A stretch of 64,000 nt of DNA from positions 260,443-324,442 of the forward strand of contig QQVM01000017.1 of the NCBI GenBank assembly GCA_003389385.1. Reading direction: 5' to 3'. The notes beneath the pieces are model-generated. The model saw only the letters and a program-made list of their open reading frames with translations. It searched no databases and had not been told where the DNA came from. The stretch comes from Bacteroidota bacterium. Lineage in GTDB: Bacteria > Bacteroidota > Bacteroidia > AKYH767-A > 2013-40CM-41-45. The translations under genes were made by a program, and so were the position numbers. Shown here piece by piece: positions 51,859 through 61,605 of the stretch; the stretch's first letter is position 1, and every line of letters begins with the position of its first letter.

Positions 51859-53145
51859 ATGAGCATTAGAAAATTATTTTTGGCAGGCCTATTTTCTGTC
51901 TGCTTTCTTTCATTGAATGCCCACAATCCATCCAATGGTAAAATCCGATGTGGAACTGCTGAAAACACAAAACGCCTTATTGAAAAGAATCCAGAACTGT
52001 CTGAAATAATCGCAAAAGACCAGCAGTTTCTTGAAACGTTAATTCAACAAGACCAATCTGTTCACAGGAGCAGCGGAAATGTGGTGCATACCATTCCGGT
52101 GGTAGTACATGTAGTGTACAGGACCGCTTCCCAAAATATTTCAGACGCCCAGATTCTTTCTCAGATCGATGCTTTGAATGAAGACTTCGGGAAGACAAAT
52201 GCTGATACAGGATTGGTTCCTGCTCCTTGGAAATCACTTGCTGCTAATACCAATTTCCAGTTTTGTCTGGCTCAAGTTGATCCTAACGGAAATGCTACGA
52301 ACGGCATCGAAAGAAGACAAACAACAATGACAAGTTTCAATGACGATAAAGTAAAATCATTTTCCACCGGTGGACTTAACGCCTGGGACGTCAGCCGTTA
52401 CTTCAATATTTGGGTTTGCAATCTTGGTGGAGGACTTCTCGGTTATGCAGAAATCCCCACATCCACTCCTTCAAATACCTACGGAGTAGTCATTGGCTAT
52501 GATTCGTTTGGAAGAACCGCTAATCTGTCACCTCCATACAATAAAGGAAGAACAACTACTCATGAAGTAGGCCACTGCTTTAGTTTGTATCATATCTGGG
52601 GTGATGATAATGGGTCATGTTCCGGTGATGACGGAATTACAGATACTCCAAGGCAGGCATCCGAGAATTATGACTGTCAGGTTTGGCCAAAGTACGATGC
52701 ATGCACAGGTCCTACCGGAAACGGCTACATGTTTATGAATTACATGGATTACACAGATGACGCATGCATGTATATGTTCACCAATGGTCAGGCGAACAGA
52801 ATGGCGCTTGCAATGTCTTCATTCTATCCATCGCTGCTGACTTCAAATGCATGCACTTTCCCTAACGCGATTACTGAAGGACCTGATAATTTCAGCTTCA
52901 GCATTTATCCTAATCCGAGTGATGGTATTTTGAACCTTGATATGAATCTTACCAGAAATCTTGGATCTGAGCTCACAATCACAGTTCATTCAGTGATTGG
53001 CAAAACAATTCACCAGGAGAAAATTTACAATCCTTCAGGTTCAATCCATCAGCTGGACCTTTCTGCTAATCCATCCGGAATTTATTTTATTACTCTTCAA
53101 AACGAAAGTTTCAAAAAGACGCTTCGTTTCGAATTGGCAAAATAA
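51859..53145 (+). CDS. M43-family zinc metalloprotease with T9SS type A sorting domain
   Basis: The 428-residue protein has a signal peptide (cleavage near SLNAHN, residue ~22), a propeptide region to about 75, and a pappalysin/cytophagalysin catalytic domain at ~75-335. The zinc site HExxHxxxxxH is at 235-245 (TTHEVGHCFSLYH); the residue at the usual metzincin glycine position is Ser242. The Met-turn segment FMNYMDYTDDACMYMFT and NGQANRM follow. The last ~75 residues are a type A sorting domain (SIYPNPSDGILNLDM, HSVIGKTIHQEKIY, SGIYFITLQN, KTLRFELAK). It is a secreted or surface-anchored protease; targets are unknown. A bidirectional terminator separates it from the convergent mqnA operon. 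Confidence 0.92.
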   Translation: MSIRKLFLAGLFSVCFLSLNAHNPSNGKIRCGTAENTKRLIEKNPELSEIIAKDQQFLETLIQQDQSVHRSSGNVVHTIPVVVHVVYRTASQNISDAQILSQIDALNEDFGKTNADTGLVPAPWKSLAANTNFQFCLAQVDPNGNATNGIERRQTTMTSFNDDKVKSFSTGGLNAWDVSRYFNIWVCNLGGGLLGYAEIPTSTPSNTYGVVIGYDSFGRTANLSPPYNKGRTTTHEVGHCFSLYHIWGDDNGSCSGDDGITDTPRQASENYDCQVWPKYDACTGPTGNGYMFMNYMDYTDDACMYMFTNGQANRMALAMSSFYPSLLTSNACTFPNAITEGPDNFSFSIYPNPSDGILNLDMNLTRNLGSELTITVHSVIGKTIHQEKIYNPSGSIHQLDLSANPSGIYFITLQNESFKKTLRFELAK

Positions 53146-53163
53146 GATCTAATAATACATTGT

Positions 53164-53195
53164 AAAAAGCGAGGCAGTACAGTTTCGCTTTTTTT
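53164..53195. terminator. Bidirectional terminator between the M43 protease and the efflux/mqnA operon
   Basis: AAAAAGCGA pairs with TCGCTTTTT, extended by wobble pairs towards a 6-base loop, and is followed by T on one side with A on the other. It touches the last base of the mqnA stop region. Confidence 0.75.
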
Positions 53196-53964
53196 ATTTC
53201 TCGCTGACAGGAAGTTTTTCTAATTTGGATAAAAATGCATCCATCCCGTCTTTTGTGTTTTGATCCAGACGAAAAATGATTTTTTCCTGTAAATATTTTA
53301 GCGCATAATCCGGATCGATTCCATCTTGATCATATGCCTGGATTACAGCATCCAGACTGTTTATTCCGAATTCAAATGCCTCTTCCAACTCTGAGTTCAG
53401 TTCCGTACTGATCTCTCTGTTTGACACCCAGCAGGCAAAAACAAATGGAAGGCCCGTCAGTTGTTTCCAGGCTTCTGACAAATCATATTTATACCGAAAT
53501 GAATTCTGAATTTTCATGGCTCTGTCTCCTATCACAACTGCTGCTGTGCTTCCAGAAATTTCATTTTCAAAGCCCTGACTGGCATCAATCCATTCAGGTT
53601 CAATTTGCCAAAATTCTGAAGCCAATATTTTAACAAGACGTACAGAGGTCATCGATTGGTAATCAAGCATTATTTTGCTGATTTGATTCAAAGGTTTTTC
53701 GCTGAGCAGTAATACAGAATCTACGGCACCATCAGCAGCGATACAATGATTTGCCACCATACGATGAAACGGGAGGGTGGGGATCATGGCCACTGGAACT
53801 AATCCTATGTGTGATTCACCGCTCAGCAGTTTCCGTGCGCATTCAGAAGGTGTATCTCTTGTGAGGATGATTTTATTGCTTACGGCATGATTCTGTAAGC
53901 CAAACACAAATGGCATGCTATTCAGATAAGAAACAACAGAAATTTTAGTCAGCGACTCTTTCAT
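53194..53964 (-). CDS. mqnA: Chorismate dehydratase MqnA (futalosine pathway)
   Basis: The 256-residue protein matches MqnA: KISVVSYLNSMPFVFGL at the start, CARKLLSGESHIGLVPVAMIP, NHCIAADGAVDSVLLLSEKP, then LDYQSMTSVRLVKIL and a periplasmic-binding-protein fold (SBP type) without signal peptide. MqnA dehydrates chorismate to enolpyruvylbenzoate, the first step of futalosine-dependent menaquinone synthesis. The other pathway genes (mqnB-E) are not in the window. Its start overlaps the ABC ATPase stop by 4 bp (ATGA), placing it as the last gene of the efflux operon, an unusual location. Confidence 0.9.
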   Translation of the reverse strand: MKESLTKISVVSYLNSMPFVFGLQNHAVSNKIILTRDTPSECARKLLSGESHIGLVPVAMIPTLPFHRMVANHCIAADGAVDSVLLLSEKPLNQISKIMLDYQSMTSVRLVKILASEFWQIEPEWIDASQGFENEISGSTAAVVIGDRAMKIQNSFRYKYDLSEAWKQLTGLPFVFACWVSNREISTELNSELEEAFEFGINSLDAVIQAYDQDGIDPDYALKYLQEKIIFRLDQNTKDGMDAFLSKLEKLPVSEK

Positions 53965-54644
53965 TTTGATACTATCTCTCCGTCGTGCAAAGTAATAATT
54001 CTATCTGCTTGTTCGGCAAGACTCATATCGTGCGTGACCATGCAAATTGTCTGTTTGAATTCATTTTTCAGACTATGGAAAATATCCAGCACATTATCCG
54101 AATTTTTGGAATCAAGATTTCCAGTTGGCTCATCTCCGAATACTATCCCGGGATCATTTATCAAGGCTCTGGCAATTGCAGCCCTTTGCTGTTGCCCTCC
54201 TGAAAGTTTGTTGGCCTTCTTTAAAGCCTGATCTCCCAGTCCGAGCAACTCCAGTTTTTCCATTGCGGATATAAAAATTTCTTCCTTACTTTTTCGTCCT
54301 AATTTCATTGCGGGCAGGGCAACGTTATCCAGTACTGTGAATTCAGGCAGTAGGTAGTGGAACTGAAACACAAATCCGATTTTTTCATTGCGAAGTTCTG
54401 CCTGCCTGTCACCGGATAAACCTTTTAAATCTTTTCCATCAAAAATTATCTGACCTTCATAATCAGTGTCAAGTGTGCTTAATACGTATAACAAAGTCGA
54501 CTTTCCGCTGCCGGATGCACCTGTAATCGCAATGAGTTCTCCGCGCTGTATATCAAGGTCAATATTTTTTAAAGCCTGAAATTCGACCGGATCATGATAG
54601 AATTTATTCAGTCCCTTTGTTTGTATGATTGGCCCGGAGTTCAT
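53961..54644 (-). CDS. ABC transporter ATP-binding protein (LolD/MacB-like)
   Basis: I start at 54644 (227 residues); the longer frame from 54674 would overlap the permease by 23 bp, whereas this start leaves a 7-bp gap. Walker A is GASGSGKS at 42-49, the signature is LSGGQQQRAAIARAL, and Walker B is IVFGDEPTGNLDSKNSD, the pattern of MacB/LolD ATPases. It partners the FtsX-like permease encoded directly upstream, and an adaptor protein precedes that. Together they resemble a MacAB-type exporter fed by adaptor and TolC. It overlaps mqnA by 4 bp. Confidence 0.92.
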   Translation of the reverse strand: MNSGPIIQTKGLNKFYHDPVEFQALKNIDLDIQRGELIAITGASGSGKSTLLYVLSTLDTDYEGQIIFDGKDLKGLSGDRQAELRNEKIGFVFQFHYLLPEFTVLDNVALPAMKLGRKSKEEIFISAMEKLELLGLGDQALKKANKLSGGQQQRAAIARALINDPGIVFGDEPTGNLDSKNSDNVLDIFHSLKNEFKQTICMVTHDMSLAEQADRIITLHDGEIVSK

Positions 54645-54651
54645 ATTCAGT

Positions 54652-55914
54652 TTATTTAGCCCGGATGATATCAATAGGATCCACCTTGGCAGCTTTGCGG
54701 GCAGGAAAATAACCGGCCAGTGATGTTGCGATCAGTGCGAATACAAATGCAAAGATATAGAACAGGGGAGAGGTGTTGAAGTGGAGGTATTCCATCGTGA
54801 TAAAACCTTTTACATTCATGGGTATGCTGCCTACTATTAAGGTCATCAGGTATCCGAGAATCAGACCTAGTATTCCACCGGTGATGCCTATTAGCATTGA
54901 CTGAATTAGGAATATTTTTCTGATGTCCTTGTCTTTGTATCCAATTGCCTTCAGTATCGCGATGTCAGGCATCTTTTCGTAAATGATCATCATAAGGATG
55001 TTGAAGATTCCGAAGCCGGATACGATTAGAATGGATACGATGATTAAATATGTCACCATGTTCTGAATTCTGAACACTCCGAAGATGTTTGCATTTGCCT
55101 GCTTCCAATCTTCAGTATTGTAGCCGAATTTTTCTCTGAATTCAGCTGCGAGTACTTCAGCTTTATTGATATCCTTTAGCTTTATGTTTAGGTCTGTGAT
55201 ATAGGAATGGTCTACTCCAAGCAATTTTTGTGCATTTCTGATACTGATATATGCACGGTTTCTGTCTACTTCAGTAAGTCCGGTATGGTTGATACCAACT
55301 ACTTTCATGTTATTGGCCGTGCCTGTCGGTGCGATTACCGTGATGTTATCATTTATTCCTATTCCCAGACGTTCGGCAAGACCATCGCCGAGTATTATGC
55401 CATTGTTGGTTGTTTTAAGACGGCTTACATCGCCCTCTGTCATATAATCGGAAACGTTAAATAGCAGATCTTCCCGGTCAATGTCAACACCTGCAAGTCT
55501 TCCGCTGTACTGTACAATTCCTGCGCGCAAGATTGCTTGTGTGCCAAGAAAAGGTGACACCCCGTGGACTTCCGGATGATGCTCAATAATTCTCATTATC
55601 TGGAAACCATTGCGAATCTTATTCAGTTCGTCTTTCGGCTTTTGGTTGCGCAGTACTACCCATTTATTTTTTTCCGGATTTAATTTGCTGATGATACTTT
55701 CTCTATTGTTATCAGGCTCATTGAATATGTGAATGTTCGCAGTGAGGTTTACTGTTTGGTCAATAAACGTGCTTTGAAACCCGGTTATGAGTCCGGCCTG
55801 AAAAATGAATACCATGATGCCGAACATCACTCCCAGTGTGGCAACAATCGTTTGCCTCTTCTTTGCTATCAGATGAGTTAAAGCAATTCTGATTACCGGG
55901 TTATTCAGATTCAT
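54652..55914 (-). CDS. ABC transporter permease (FtsX/MacB/LolC-like)
   Basis: The 420-residue permease has an N-terminal membrane segment (~21-42), a large periplasmic MacB_PCD-type domain (~45-280) and three C-terminal membrane segments (~285-400) with the FtsX signature at the end (LAGYFPARKAAKVDPIDIIRAK). There is no fused ATPase, which is encoded separately just downstream. It follows the second adaptor gene by 8 bp. The substrate could be a lipoprotein, a peptide or a toxic compound; sequence does not decide. A LolCDE role is possible but the adaptor next to it favours an efflux role. Confidence 0.9.
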   Translation of the reverse strand: MNLNNPVIRIALTHLIAKKRQTIVATLGVMFGIMVFIFQAGLITGFQSTFIDQTVNLTANIHIFNEPDNNRESIISKLNPEKNKWVVLRNQKPKDELNKIRNGFQIMRIIEHHPEVHGVSPFLGTQAILRAGIVQYSGRLAGVDIDREDLLFNVSDYMTEGDVSRLKTTNNGIILGDGLAERLGIGINDNITVIAPTGTANNMKVVGINHTGLTEVDRNRAYISIRNAQKLLGVDHSYITDLNIKLKDINKAEVLAAEFREKFGYNTEDWKQANANIFGVFRIQNMVTYLIIVSILIVSGFGIFNILMMIIYEKMPDIAILKAIGYKDKDIRKIFLIQSMLIGITGGILGLILGYLMTLIVGSIPMNVKGFITMEYLHFNTSPLFYIFAFVFALIATSLAGYFPARKAAKVDPIDIIRAK

Positions 55915-55922
55915 GTATTTAA

Positions 55923-57017
55923 CTAAAAGCGGACCAAAGTCACATGCTCGTCAATTCCGCTAATTACTTCTACGTATTCAAGATCTTCAATACCCTTAAC
56001 AATGGTTCTTGGCTTGTCTTCACCTTTTACCATCACCTGATTTCCTGAACGAACAAATTCACGCGGTATTACAAGTGCTTTTTTTCCTTCTTCAATCACT
56101 ATATTAGCTTCAAGTGAGAGCCCGCTGAAAAGACTCAATGAATCCGGATTTTCAAATGTTGCGGTTACACGGCATGTCTTGGTAAGTGCATTCACTTTTG
56201 GATAAATTCTGGTGATGACTCCGGAGAAATTCCTGTCACGGTATGCGTCAATTGAATAAACCACCTTTTGCCCTTCTTTGATAAAACTTATATCTGTTTC
56301 ATCAATTTCAAGTTCCGCTTCATATTCAGATGCGTCACCGATATCAAACAATGGTTTAATACTGCTCACCAGTCCTCCGGGATCTGCATTGACATCATAT
56401 ATTTTTCCGTTGATAAGGGAGTGGATGTCATAATCGCCCTTTGCGCTGATCAGCGACTGAAGCTGGTTATAAGCATTCAGTTTTTCAACCTGCAAGCGAT
56501 TTTTAGCCACTGAAAAATTTTCAGCAGCACGACGATAATTATGTTTGGAAATTGCGTACTGTGTTTCAGACTGGTCGAAAGTTGATTTTGAAACCGCTTG
56601 TTTCTCAATCAGGCTTTTGTTCCTAATGTAATTTATACTGTCCAGCAGAAACTTGGATCGGGCACTTTCCACTTCCTGCTTCAGCGCAATCATCATGGAG
56701 CCTTTTTCGTCAGCGTTCTCTTCGGCTAGTTTGTATTGATTTCTGGCGTTGGCAATCGAATATTCATTCATTTCATTCTTGATTGAAATGAGAGGAGCAC
56801 CTGCATTAATCACCTGACCAGATTCAACATGCACCTGGATTACATATCCAGGGAACTTGCTGAATACCTGGTAGTGATTTTGTGGAAGAACTTTTCCAGA
56901 AGCATATACCGCATGTATGATTTCACGGTACTCTGGACTTGCGCTGTTTTCTTTTTTTCCGCATGAATAAAATAATGCAGATTGGATGATGAACAATGTA
57001 AAAAGAACCTTATTCAT
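55923..57017 (-). CDS. Second periplasmic adaptor (HlyD/MacA-like) lipoprotein
   Basis: The 364-residue adaptor is a lipoprotein (lipobox FYSC19). Its plan is barrel-sandwich and lipoyl half (GYVIQVHVESGQVINAGAPLISIKNE), a helical hairpin of ~75-190 (coiled coil), the second lipoyl half (INGKIYDVNADPGGLVSS), a beta-barrel (YEAELEIDETDISFIKEGQKVVYSI) and a membrane-proximal end. It lies 3 bp after the RND gene and 8 bp before the FtsX-like permease, so it may serve the ABC half, although association with the RND pump cannot be excluded. Confidence 0.9.
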   Translation of the reverse strand: MNKVLFTLFIIQSALFYSCGKKENSASPEYREIIHAVYASGKVLPQNHYQVFSKFPGYVIQVHVESGQVINAGAPLISIKNEMNEYSIANARNQYKLAEENADEKGSMMIALKQEVESARSKFLLDSINYIRNKSLIEKQAVSKSTFDQSETQYAISKHNYRRAAENFSVAKNRLQVEKLNAYNQLQSLISAKGDYDIHSLINGKIYDVNADPGGLVSSIKPLFDIGDASEYEAELEIDETDISFIKEGQKVVYSIDAYRDRNFSGVITRIYPKVNALTKTCRVTATFENPDSLSLFSGLSLEANIVIEEGKKALVIPREFVRSGNQVMVKGEDKPRTIVKGIEDLEYVEVISGIDEHVTLVRF

Positions 57018-57020
57018 AAA

Positions 57021-60000
57021 TCAGAAGTTTTCAACTTTCATCAGCTCCTCGTATTTTTTTGCTGCCACCCCTTTATCAACTGGCTTTCCTGTCAACTTTT
57101 TTAACTTGTTTTTCATCTGTTCTGAAATCAGATACATGACAGGTACCATGAATAAAGTCAGAAAGGTAGCAAAACCCAACCCGAAAATCATGGTCCAGGA
57201 AAGAGGTCCCCAGAAAGCAGTGTTGTCTCCTCCGAAATAAATTCCCGGTTTAAAATCTCTGAACAAGGCTTCAAAATCGATATTCAGACCTACAGCAAGT
57301 GGGATCAAACCAAGAATGGCCGCAAGTGCAGTGAGTATCACCGGCGTCATCCTGGTTTTACCTGCTTCAGCAATAGAGTCAAAAACAGGAACACCTTTTT
57401 CCCTTAGCAAATCTGTAAATTCAACAAGAAGAATTCCGTTTCGAACAACAATGCCTGCAAGAGCGATAATTCCCACACCGCTCATCACAATTGAGAATTC
57501 CATTTTGAAGAGCGAGAATCCGATAAATACACCAATTATACTGAATACTATTTCTGTGAGGATGATGATCGGCTTTGAAACTGAGTTAAACTGGAGTACA
57601 AGTATCAGTACAATCAAAAGGAGGGATGCCATCATCGCCCATCCCAAAAATGCAGATGTCTCGGCTTGTTCTTCCTGAGATCCTGTCATTTCAATATTTA
57701 CTCCGTTCAATTTTCCAAACGAGTTTATCGCTTTTTGAACTTCCTGTACTACTTCATTTTCATTGTATCCTCCCAAGACGTTGGATGAAATGGTTACAAC
57801 CCTCTTTTGGTTTTTTCGCTTGATAATTCCGTAGGTGTCGGAATACTTGACTTCGGCAAAAGAGGACAATGGCACATTTCTCACAATACCGCCCATGTTC
57901 ATGTCGCGATAAAGTATTTTCAGATTTCGAAGCATGTCTACATTATACCGCTGGTCATCCTTATACTTTATAACAATGTTGTGATCGTCATTCAAATCTC
58001 TGTACTTTGAAATATCAGCCCCAAGAACACCCATGAAAATTTCATTTCCAATCATGTATGTTGAAATGCCTTCTCTGTTTGCTCTTTCCCTGTCTATATT
58101 GAAAACAACCTGAGGTTTTTGATCCTGCAAATCGCTGCGCAGTTCTTCCACGCCATCGATTTTGAGACTGTCGAGGTATCGCTTTAAATCCTTACTGCTT
58201 GATACAAGGTCCTCATAATTATCCCCGCTCACTTCAATATTTACAGGTTTTCCTACTGGTGGCCCCCCTTGCTCCTGGGCAACGGTGATTTCGGCTCCAG
58301 GTATGCCTTTCACCGCTTCACGTATTTTGTCCAAATATTGTGCGGTCGATTCACCATTTCTTTTCCCGTATTCTACAAAGGCTACTGAAACTTTGCTTTT
58401 GTTCGGGTAACTGTTTTGATCTTCGTCGGATGGATCTGTCACACTTACAGTGACATTAGCAATGACCGATTTTACAATTGGATTGGGCCAGTTGATTGTT
58501 TTATAAACTCTGTCCTCAACAATTTTTGTAATTGAATCAGTGTATGCCTGATCTGTTCCCACAGGCAAGCTTGTATATACATAAATAAAATTTGGGTCCG
58601 CCACTGGAAAGAAACTTATACCACCATTTCTTATTATCAGCATGAAAATCGACAAGAAGAAAATCCCCACAGTAAGAAACATCATCTTCCATGGCCGGTG
58701 GAGACAATAAACCAATGCACGTTTGTATCTCTCCTGAAATGCCGGCCAGGTTTTAATCTGGAAATTTTTGACAATTTTTTGCAGCCAAAATTTATGAACT
58801 ATAAACAAGAGTAATGTCAACACGGCAAAGTTTCCAGTACCTCTGCCCATTAAATATCCAAATACAATAGCAACTCCGAAAAAAATCAATGAAGTGCGCA
58901 GGGATTTTTTCTTTCGTTCCTCTGAATCATTGTGAGGGCGCATAAACTGCGCAGCAAAAACCGGGTTGATAATGTATGCGACTACTAAAGATCCCATAAG
59001 AGTCACGATGAGTGTAACTGGAAGGAAGAACATAAACTTGCCGATGATTCCTTTCCAGAAAAGCAAGGGAATGAATGGAGCAAGGGTAGTCAGAGTTCCG
59101 GATAATACAGGAAGAAAAACTTCTCCGGCGGCTAGCTTGGCTGCTTCAGTAATGGATTTTTTACCGTTTGAAAAAATCCTGTGTGTATTTTCTATGACTA
59201 CAATCGCATCGTCCACCACAATTCCCAGCGCAAGCAGAAATGAAAACAATACAATCATATTCAGCGTGAAGCCTATGGTCGGCATCACTATGAAGGCAAG
59301 GAACATGGAAAGAGGGACCGAGGCGGCCACAAAGAATGCGTTTGTTGCACCCATAAAGAACATCAGTATTATGAATACAAGTACAAAGCCAATGATGATA
59401 GTATTGATAAGGTCATGTAGGGTTAGCCTGGTTTGTGCGCTCTGATCTCCGGTAAGAGTTACTTTGATGTCTTTCGGCCATTTGTTTTCTTTCAGATCTT
59501 TGATTAGAGCAGAAATTTTATCTGAAGCTTCAATTAAATTCTCGCCTTTTCTTTTGATAACATTCAGTGTAATTACATTCTGCTTATCTAGACGAGCATA
59601 GCTCTCCTGTTCACGGTATGAATCTTTGACCTCTGCAATGTCTTTTAAATAAACAGCTTTTCCTTCAATGGAGTTGATCACAAGGTTAGCGACCTGATCG
59701 ACATTTTTAAATTCACCGCTGACACTGAGTGATCTTCTGACTCCGTCAATGTTCACACTTCCTCCGGGTATAGTCAGGTTCTCCGATTGAACTGCCCTAG
59801 CGATATCACCCATTCCAATACCAACCGCCTGCATTTTGAGCATGTCTACATTGATCTGTATCTCTCTTTCCAATGCCCCAATCATCTCCACCTTTTTGAT
59901 TTCCTTCATGCTTTCAAGGTAATCCTTGGCATCGTCAGCATATTGCTTGAGCTTATTAAGATCATAGTCTCCACTGATATTTACCTGCATGATTGGCAGA

Positions 60001-60428
60001 TCAGCAAAATTGATTTCAATTATTTCAGGCTCGTTCTTTAAGTCTTTCGGAAGATCTCTCTTTGCCCTGTCAACTGCATCTTTCACTTTCTGTCGTGCAT
60101 CGTCAATTTTTACATCCGATCCGAATTCGACTACCACATTGCAATAATCCTGCAGAGAGCTGCTTTTAATTTTTTTGACTCCGGCAATATTTTTACATTC
60201 TTTTTCTATAGGGCGTACGATCAGGTTTTCCATGTCCTTAGGTGAAGTGCCCGGATGTACAACGCTGACGTATATATTAGGAAGCGATATGTCCGGAAAG
60301 CTCTCCTTAGGAAGTCCTTGATATGCCAGGATTCCGGAAATTGTGAGCATGACAGTCAGGATAAAAATTGACACCTTGTTGTCTATGGCCCAGGATGAAG
60401 GCTTGAATTCTTTTTTTATTTCTTTCAT
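57021..60428 (-). CDS. RND efflux transporter, HAE1/AcrB-like
   Basis: The 1135-residue pump has the 12-segment RND topology with two large periplasmic loops. The start KVSIFILTVMLTISGILAYQGLPKESFPDI and the TM4 proton-relay pair in ALGIVVDDAIVVIENTHRIF are typical; the conserved RPIEKECKNI and the second repeat (GMALAGIVVRNGILLVEFTD-like GIIALAGIVVRNGILLVEF) confirm it. It exports drugs, solvents or other compounds using the proton gradient. It lies 35 bp after the first adaptor gene. About 100 residues more than AcrB are distributed in the loops between segments 6 and 7. The substrate is unknown. Confidence 0.93.
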   Translation of the reverse strand: MKEIKKEFKPSSWAIDNKVSIFILTVMLTISGILAYQGLPKESFPDISLPNIYVSVVHPGTSPKDMENLIVRPIEKECKNIAGVKKIKSSSLQDYCNVVVEFGSDVKIDDARQKVKDAVDRAKRDLPKDLKNEPEIIEINFADLPIMQVNISGDYDLNKLKQYADDAKDYLESMKEIKKVEMIGALEREIQINVDMLKMQAVGIGMGDIARAVQSENLTIPGGSVNIDGVRRSLSVSGEFKNVDQVANLVINSIEGKAVYLKDIAEVKDSYREQESYARLDKQNVITLNVIKRKGENLIEASDKISALIKDLKENKWPKDIKVTLTGDQSAQTRLTLHDLINTIIIGFVLVFIILMFFMGATNAFFVAASVPLSMFLAFIVMPTIGFTLNMIVLFSFLLALGIVVDDAIVVIENTHRIFSNGKKSITEAAKLAAGEVFLPVLSGTLTTLAPFIPLLFWKGIIGKFMFFLPVTLIVTLMGSLVVAYIINPVFAAQFMRPHNDSEERKKKSLRTSLIFFGVAIVFGYLMGRGTGNFAVLTLLLFIVHKFWLQKIVKNFQIKTWPAFQERYKRALVYCLHRPWKMMFLTVGIFFLSIFMLIIRNGGISFFPVADPNFIYVYTSLPVGTDQAYTDSITKIVEDRVYKTINWPNPIVKSVIANVTVSVTDPSDEDQNSYPNKSKVSVAFVEYGKRNGESTAQYLDKIREAVKGIPGAEITVAQEQGGPPVGKPVNIEVSGDNYEDLVSSSKDLKRYLDSLKIDGVEELRSDLQDQKPQVVFNIDRERANREGISTYMIGNEIFMGVLGADISKYRDLNDDHNIVIKYKDDQRYNVDMLRNLKILYRDMNMGGIVRNVPLSSFAEVKYSDTYGIIKRKNQKRVVTISSNVLGGYNENEVVQEVQKAINSFGKLNGVNIEMTGSQEEQAETSAFLGWAMMASLLLIVLILVLQFNSVSKPIIILTEIVFSIIGVFIGFSLFKMEFSIVMSGVGIIALAGIVVRNGILLVEFTDLLREKGVPVFDSIAEAGKTRMTPVILTALAAILGLIPLAVGLNIDFEALFRDFKPGIYFGGDNTAFWGPLSWTMIFGLGFATFLTLFMVPVMYLISEQMKNKLKKLTGKPVDKGVAAKKYEELMKVENF

Positions 60429-60463
60429 AATGATTTAATACTTTGAAAAAGATCCTGCAAGCA

Positions 60464-61585
60464 TTATAACTTAATGATGTCTCCTTCAATCACATTTTGA
60501 TAGCCGAATGTGATGACTCTGTCGCCTTCTTCCAGTCCACCGGTGATTTCGGTATAACCATTATATGTCATACCGCTTATTACGCTTTTACGAAGAGCAA
60601 CTGTTTTTCCGTTTTCTGTGCCTGCCACGTACAAGAATTCACCTTCTTTTGATTTCTGAATTGATCCGACGGGAACTACAAATGCTTTTTCGTTTTCATA
60701 GTCTACAATTCTGAGAACAGCAACCATATTGGGTAAGTAATTGCCGTCCTTTTCATTTAACCTGACTTCTACATTGAATGTCCTGTTCATGGGATTAATT
60801 GCTCTTCCTGCATAGTCGAGTTTGCTTCTTATCTCTTTGTTCATGTCAGGAAATGAAATAATCACTTCATTTCCTTTATTTACTTTGCTTATGAATGATT
60901 CAGCCACTTCTGCAGTAACTTTGAGCGAGTTTGTGTTCACCACCCTGAAAGCAGGCATTCCGGGAGCTACTGTTTGACCTGTTTTAATATAAACCTGGTC
61001 AACAGTTCCGTTTATTGGAGATTTGATGCGCGTCATGTCCAATTGCTCACGAAGTGTGGCCATTCTTTTTTCCAGACTTTCCTTGTTTGTTTTTGCCTGT
61101 AAATATTGTACTTCACTGCCTATTTTCTGAGTCCAGAGGTTTTGCTGCTTGTGATACAAATGAGTTGCAAGGTCAAGCTGTGTCTGAACTTCAGCGATAC
61201 TTTGCATGATGATCCTGTCATCAGTCGATGCAAGAAGCTGCCCTTTAGAAACTTTATCGCCCGGGCGTGCATTCACTTTCATTAAGGTCCCCATACTTTC
61301 TGCACTGACAATGACGTCTTCATCTCCTTCAACCTTTGCCTGAACTTCAATAAAATGAAGAAAGGGTGCTGTCTTCATTTCGGTCACTACCACATTTTTA
61401 GCTCGTGCTTCTAAAGTGGTATCGCTGTTTGCGAGTTCAGTTTCGAGCTCAGTGATTTGCTGCTTTAATTCAGATTGTTGCTTGCGCAGTTCCTGCAGCT
61501 TTGCCTGCTTGTCAACATTATTCTGGCCGCTGGAGCAGGAATAAGCTACAGCTATTAGTGAATAGAAAAAAATTCTGTTTTTCAT
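60464..61585 (-). CDS. First periplasmic adaptor (RND membrane-fusion) lipoprotein
   Basis: The 373-residue protein is a lipoprotein (lipobox AYSC17). A charged coiled-coil stretch lies at ~25-55 (KLQELRKQQSELKQQITELE), then lipoyl halves (MGTLMKVNARPGDKVSKGQLLAS and SPINGTVDQVYIKTGQTVAPG), a helical hairpin at ~115-165, a beta-barrel and the membrane-proximal domain (GGLEEGDRVITFGYQNVIEGDIIKL). It connects the RND pump encoded next (35 bp away) to TolC. It follows the TolC gene by 20 bp. The extra N-terminal coiled coil before the first lipoyl half is common in Bacteroidota adaptors. Confidence 0.92.
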   Translation of the reverse strand: MKNRIFFYSLIAVAYSCSSGQNNVDKQAKLQELRKQQSELKQQITELETELANSDTTLEARAKNVVVTEMKTAPFLHFIEVQAKVEGDEDVIVSAESMGTLMKVNARPGDKVSKGQLLASTDDRIIMQSIAEVQTQLDLATHLYHKQQNLWTQKIGSEVQYLQAKTNKESLEKRMATLREQLDMTRIKSPINGTVDQVYIKTGQTVAPGMPAFRVVNTNSLKVTAEVAESFISKVNKGNEVIISFPDMNKEIRSKLDYAGRAINPMNRTFNVEVRLNEKDGNYLPNMVAVLRIVDYENEKAFVVPVGSIQKSKEGEFLYVAGTENGKTVALRKSVISGMTYNGYTEITGGLEEGDRVITFGYQNVIEGDIIKL

Positions 61586-61605
61586 ATATATGATGTGATT
61601 GAATT

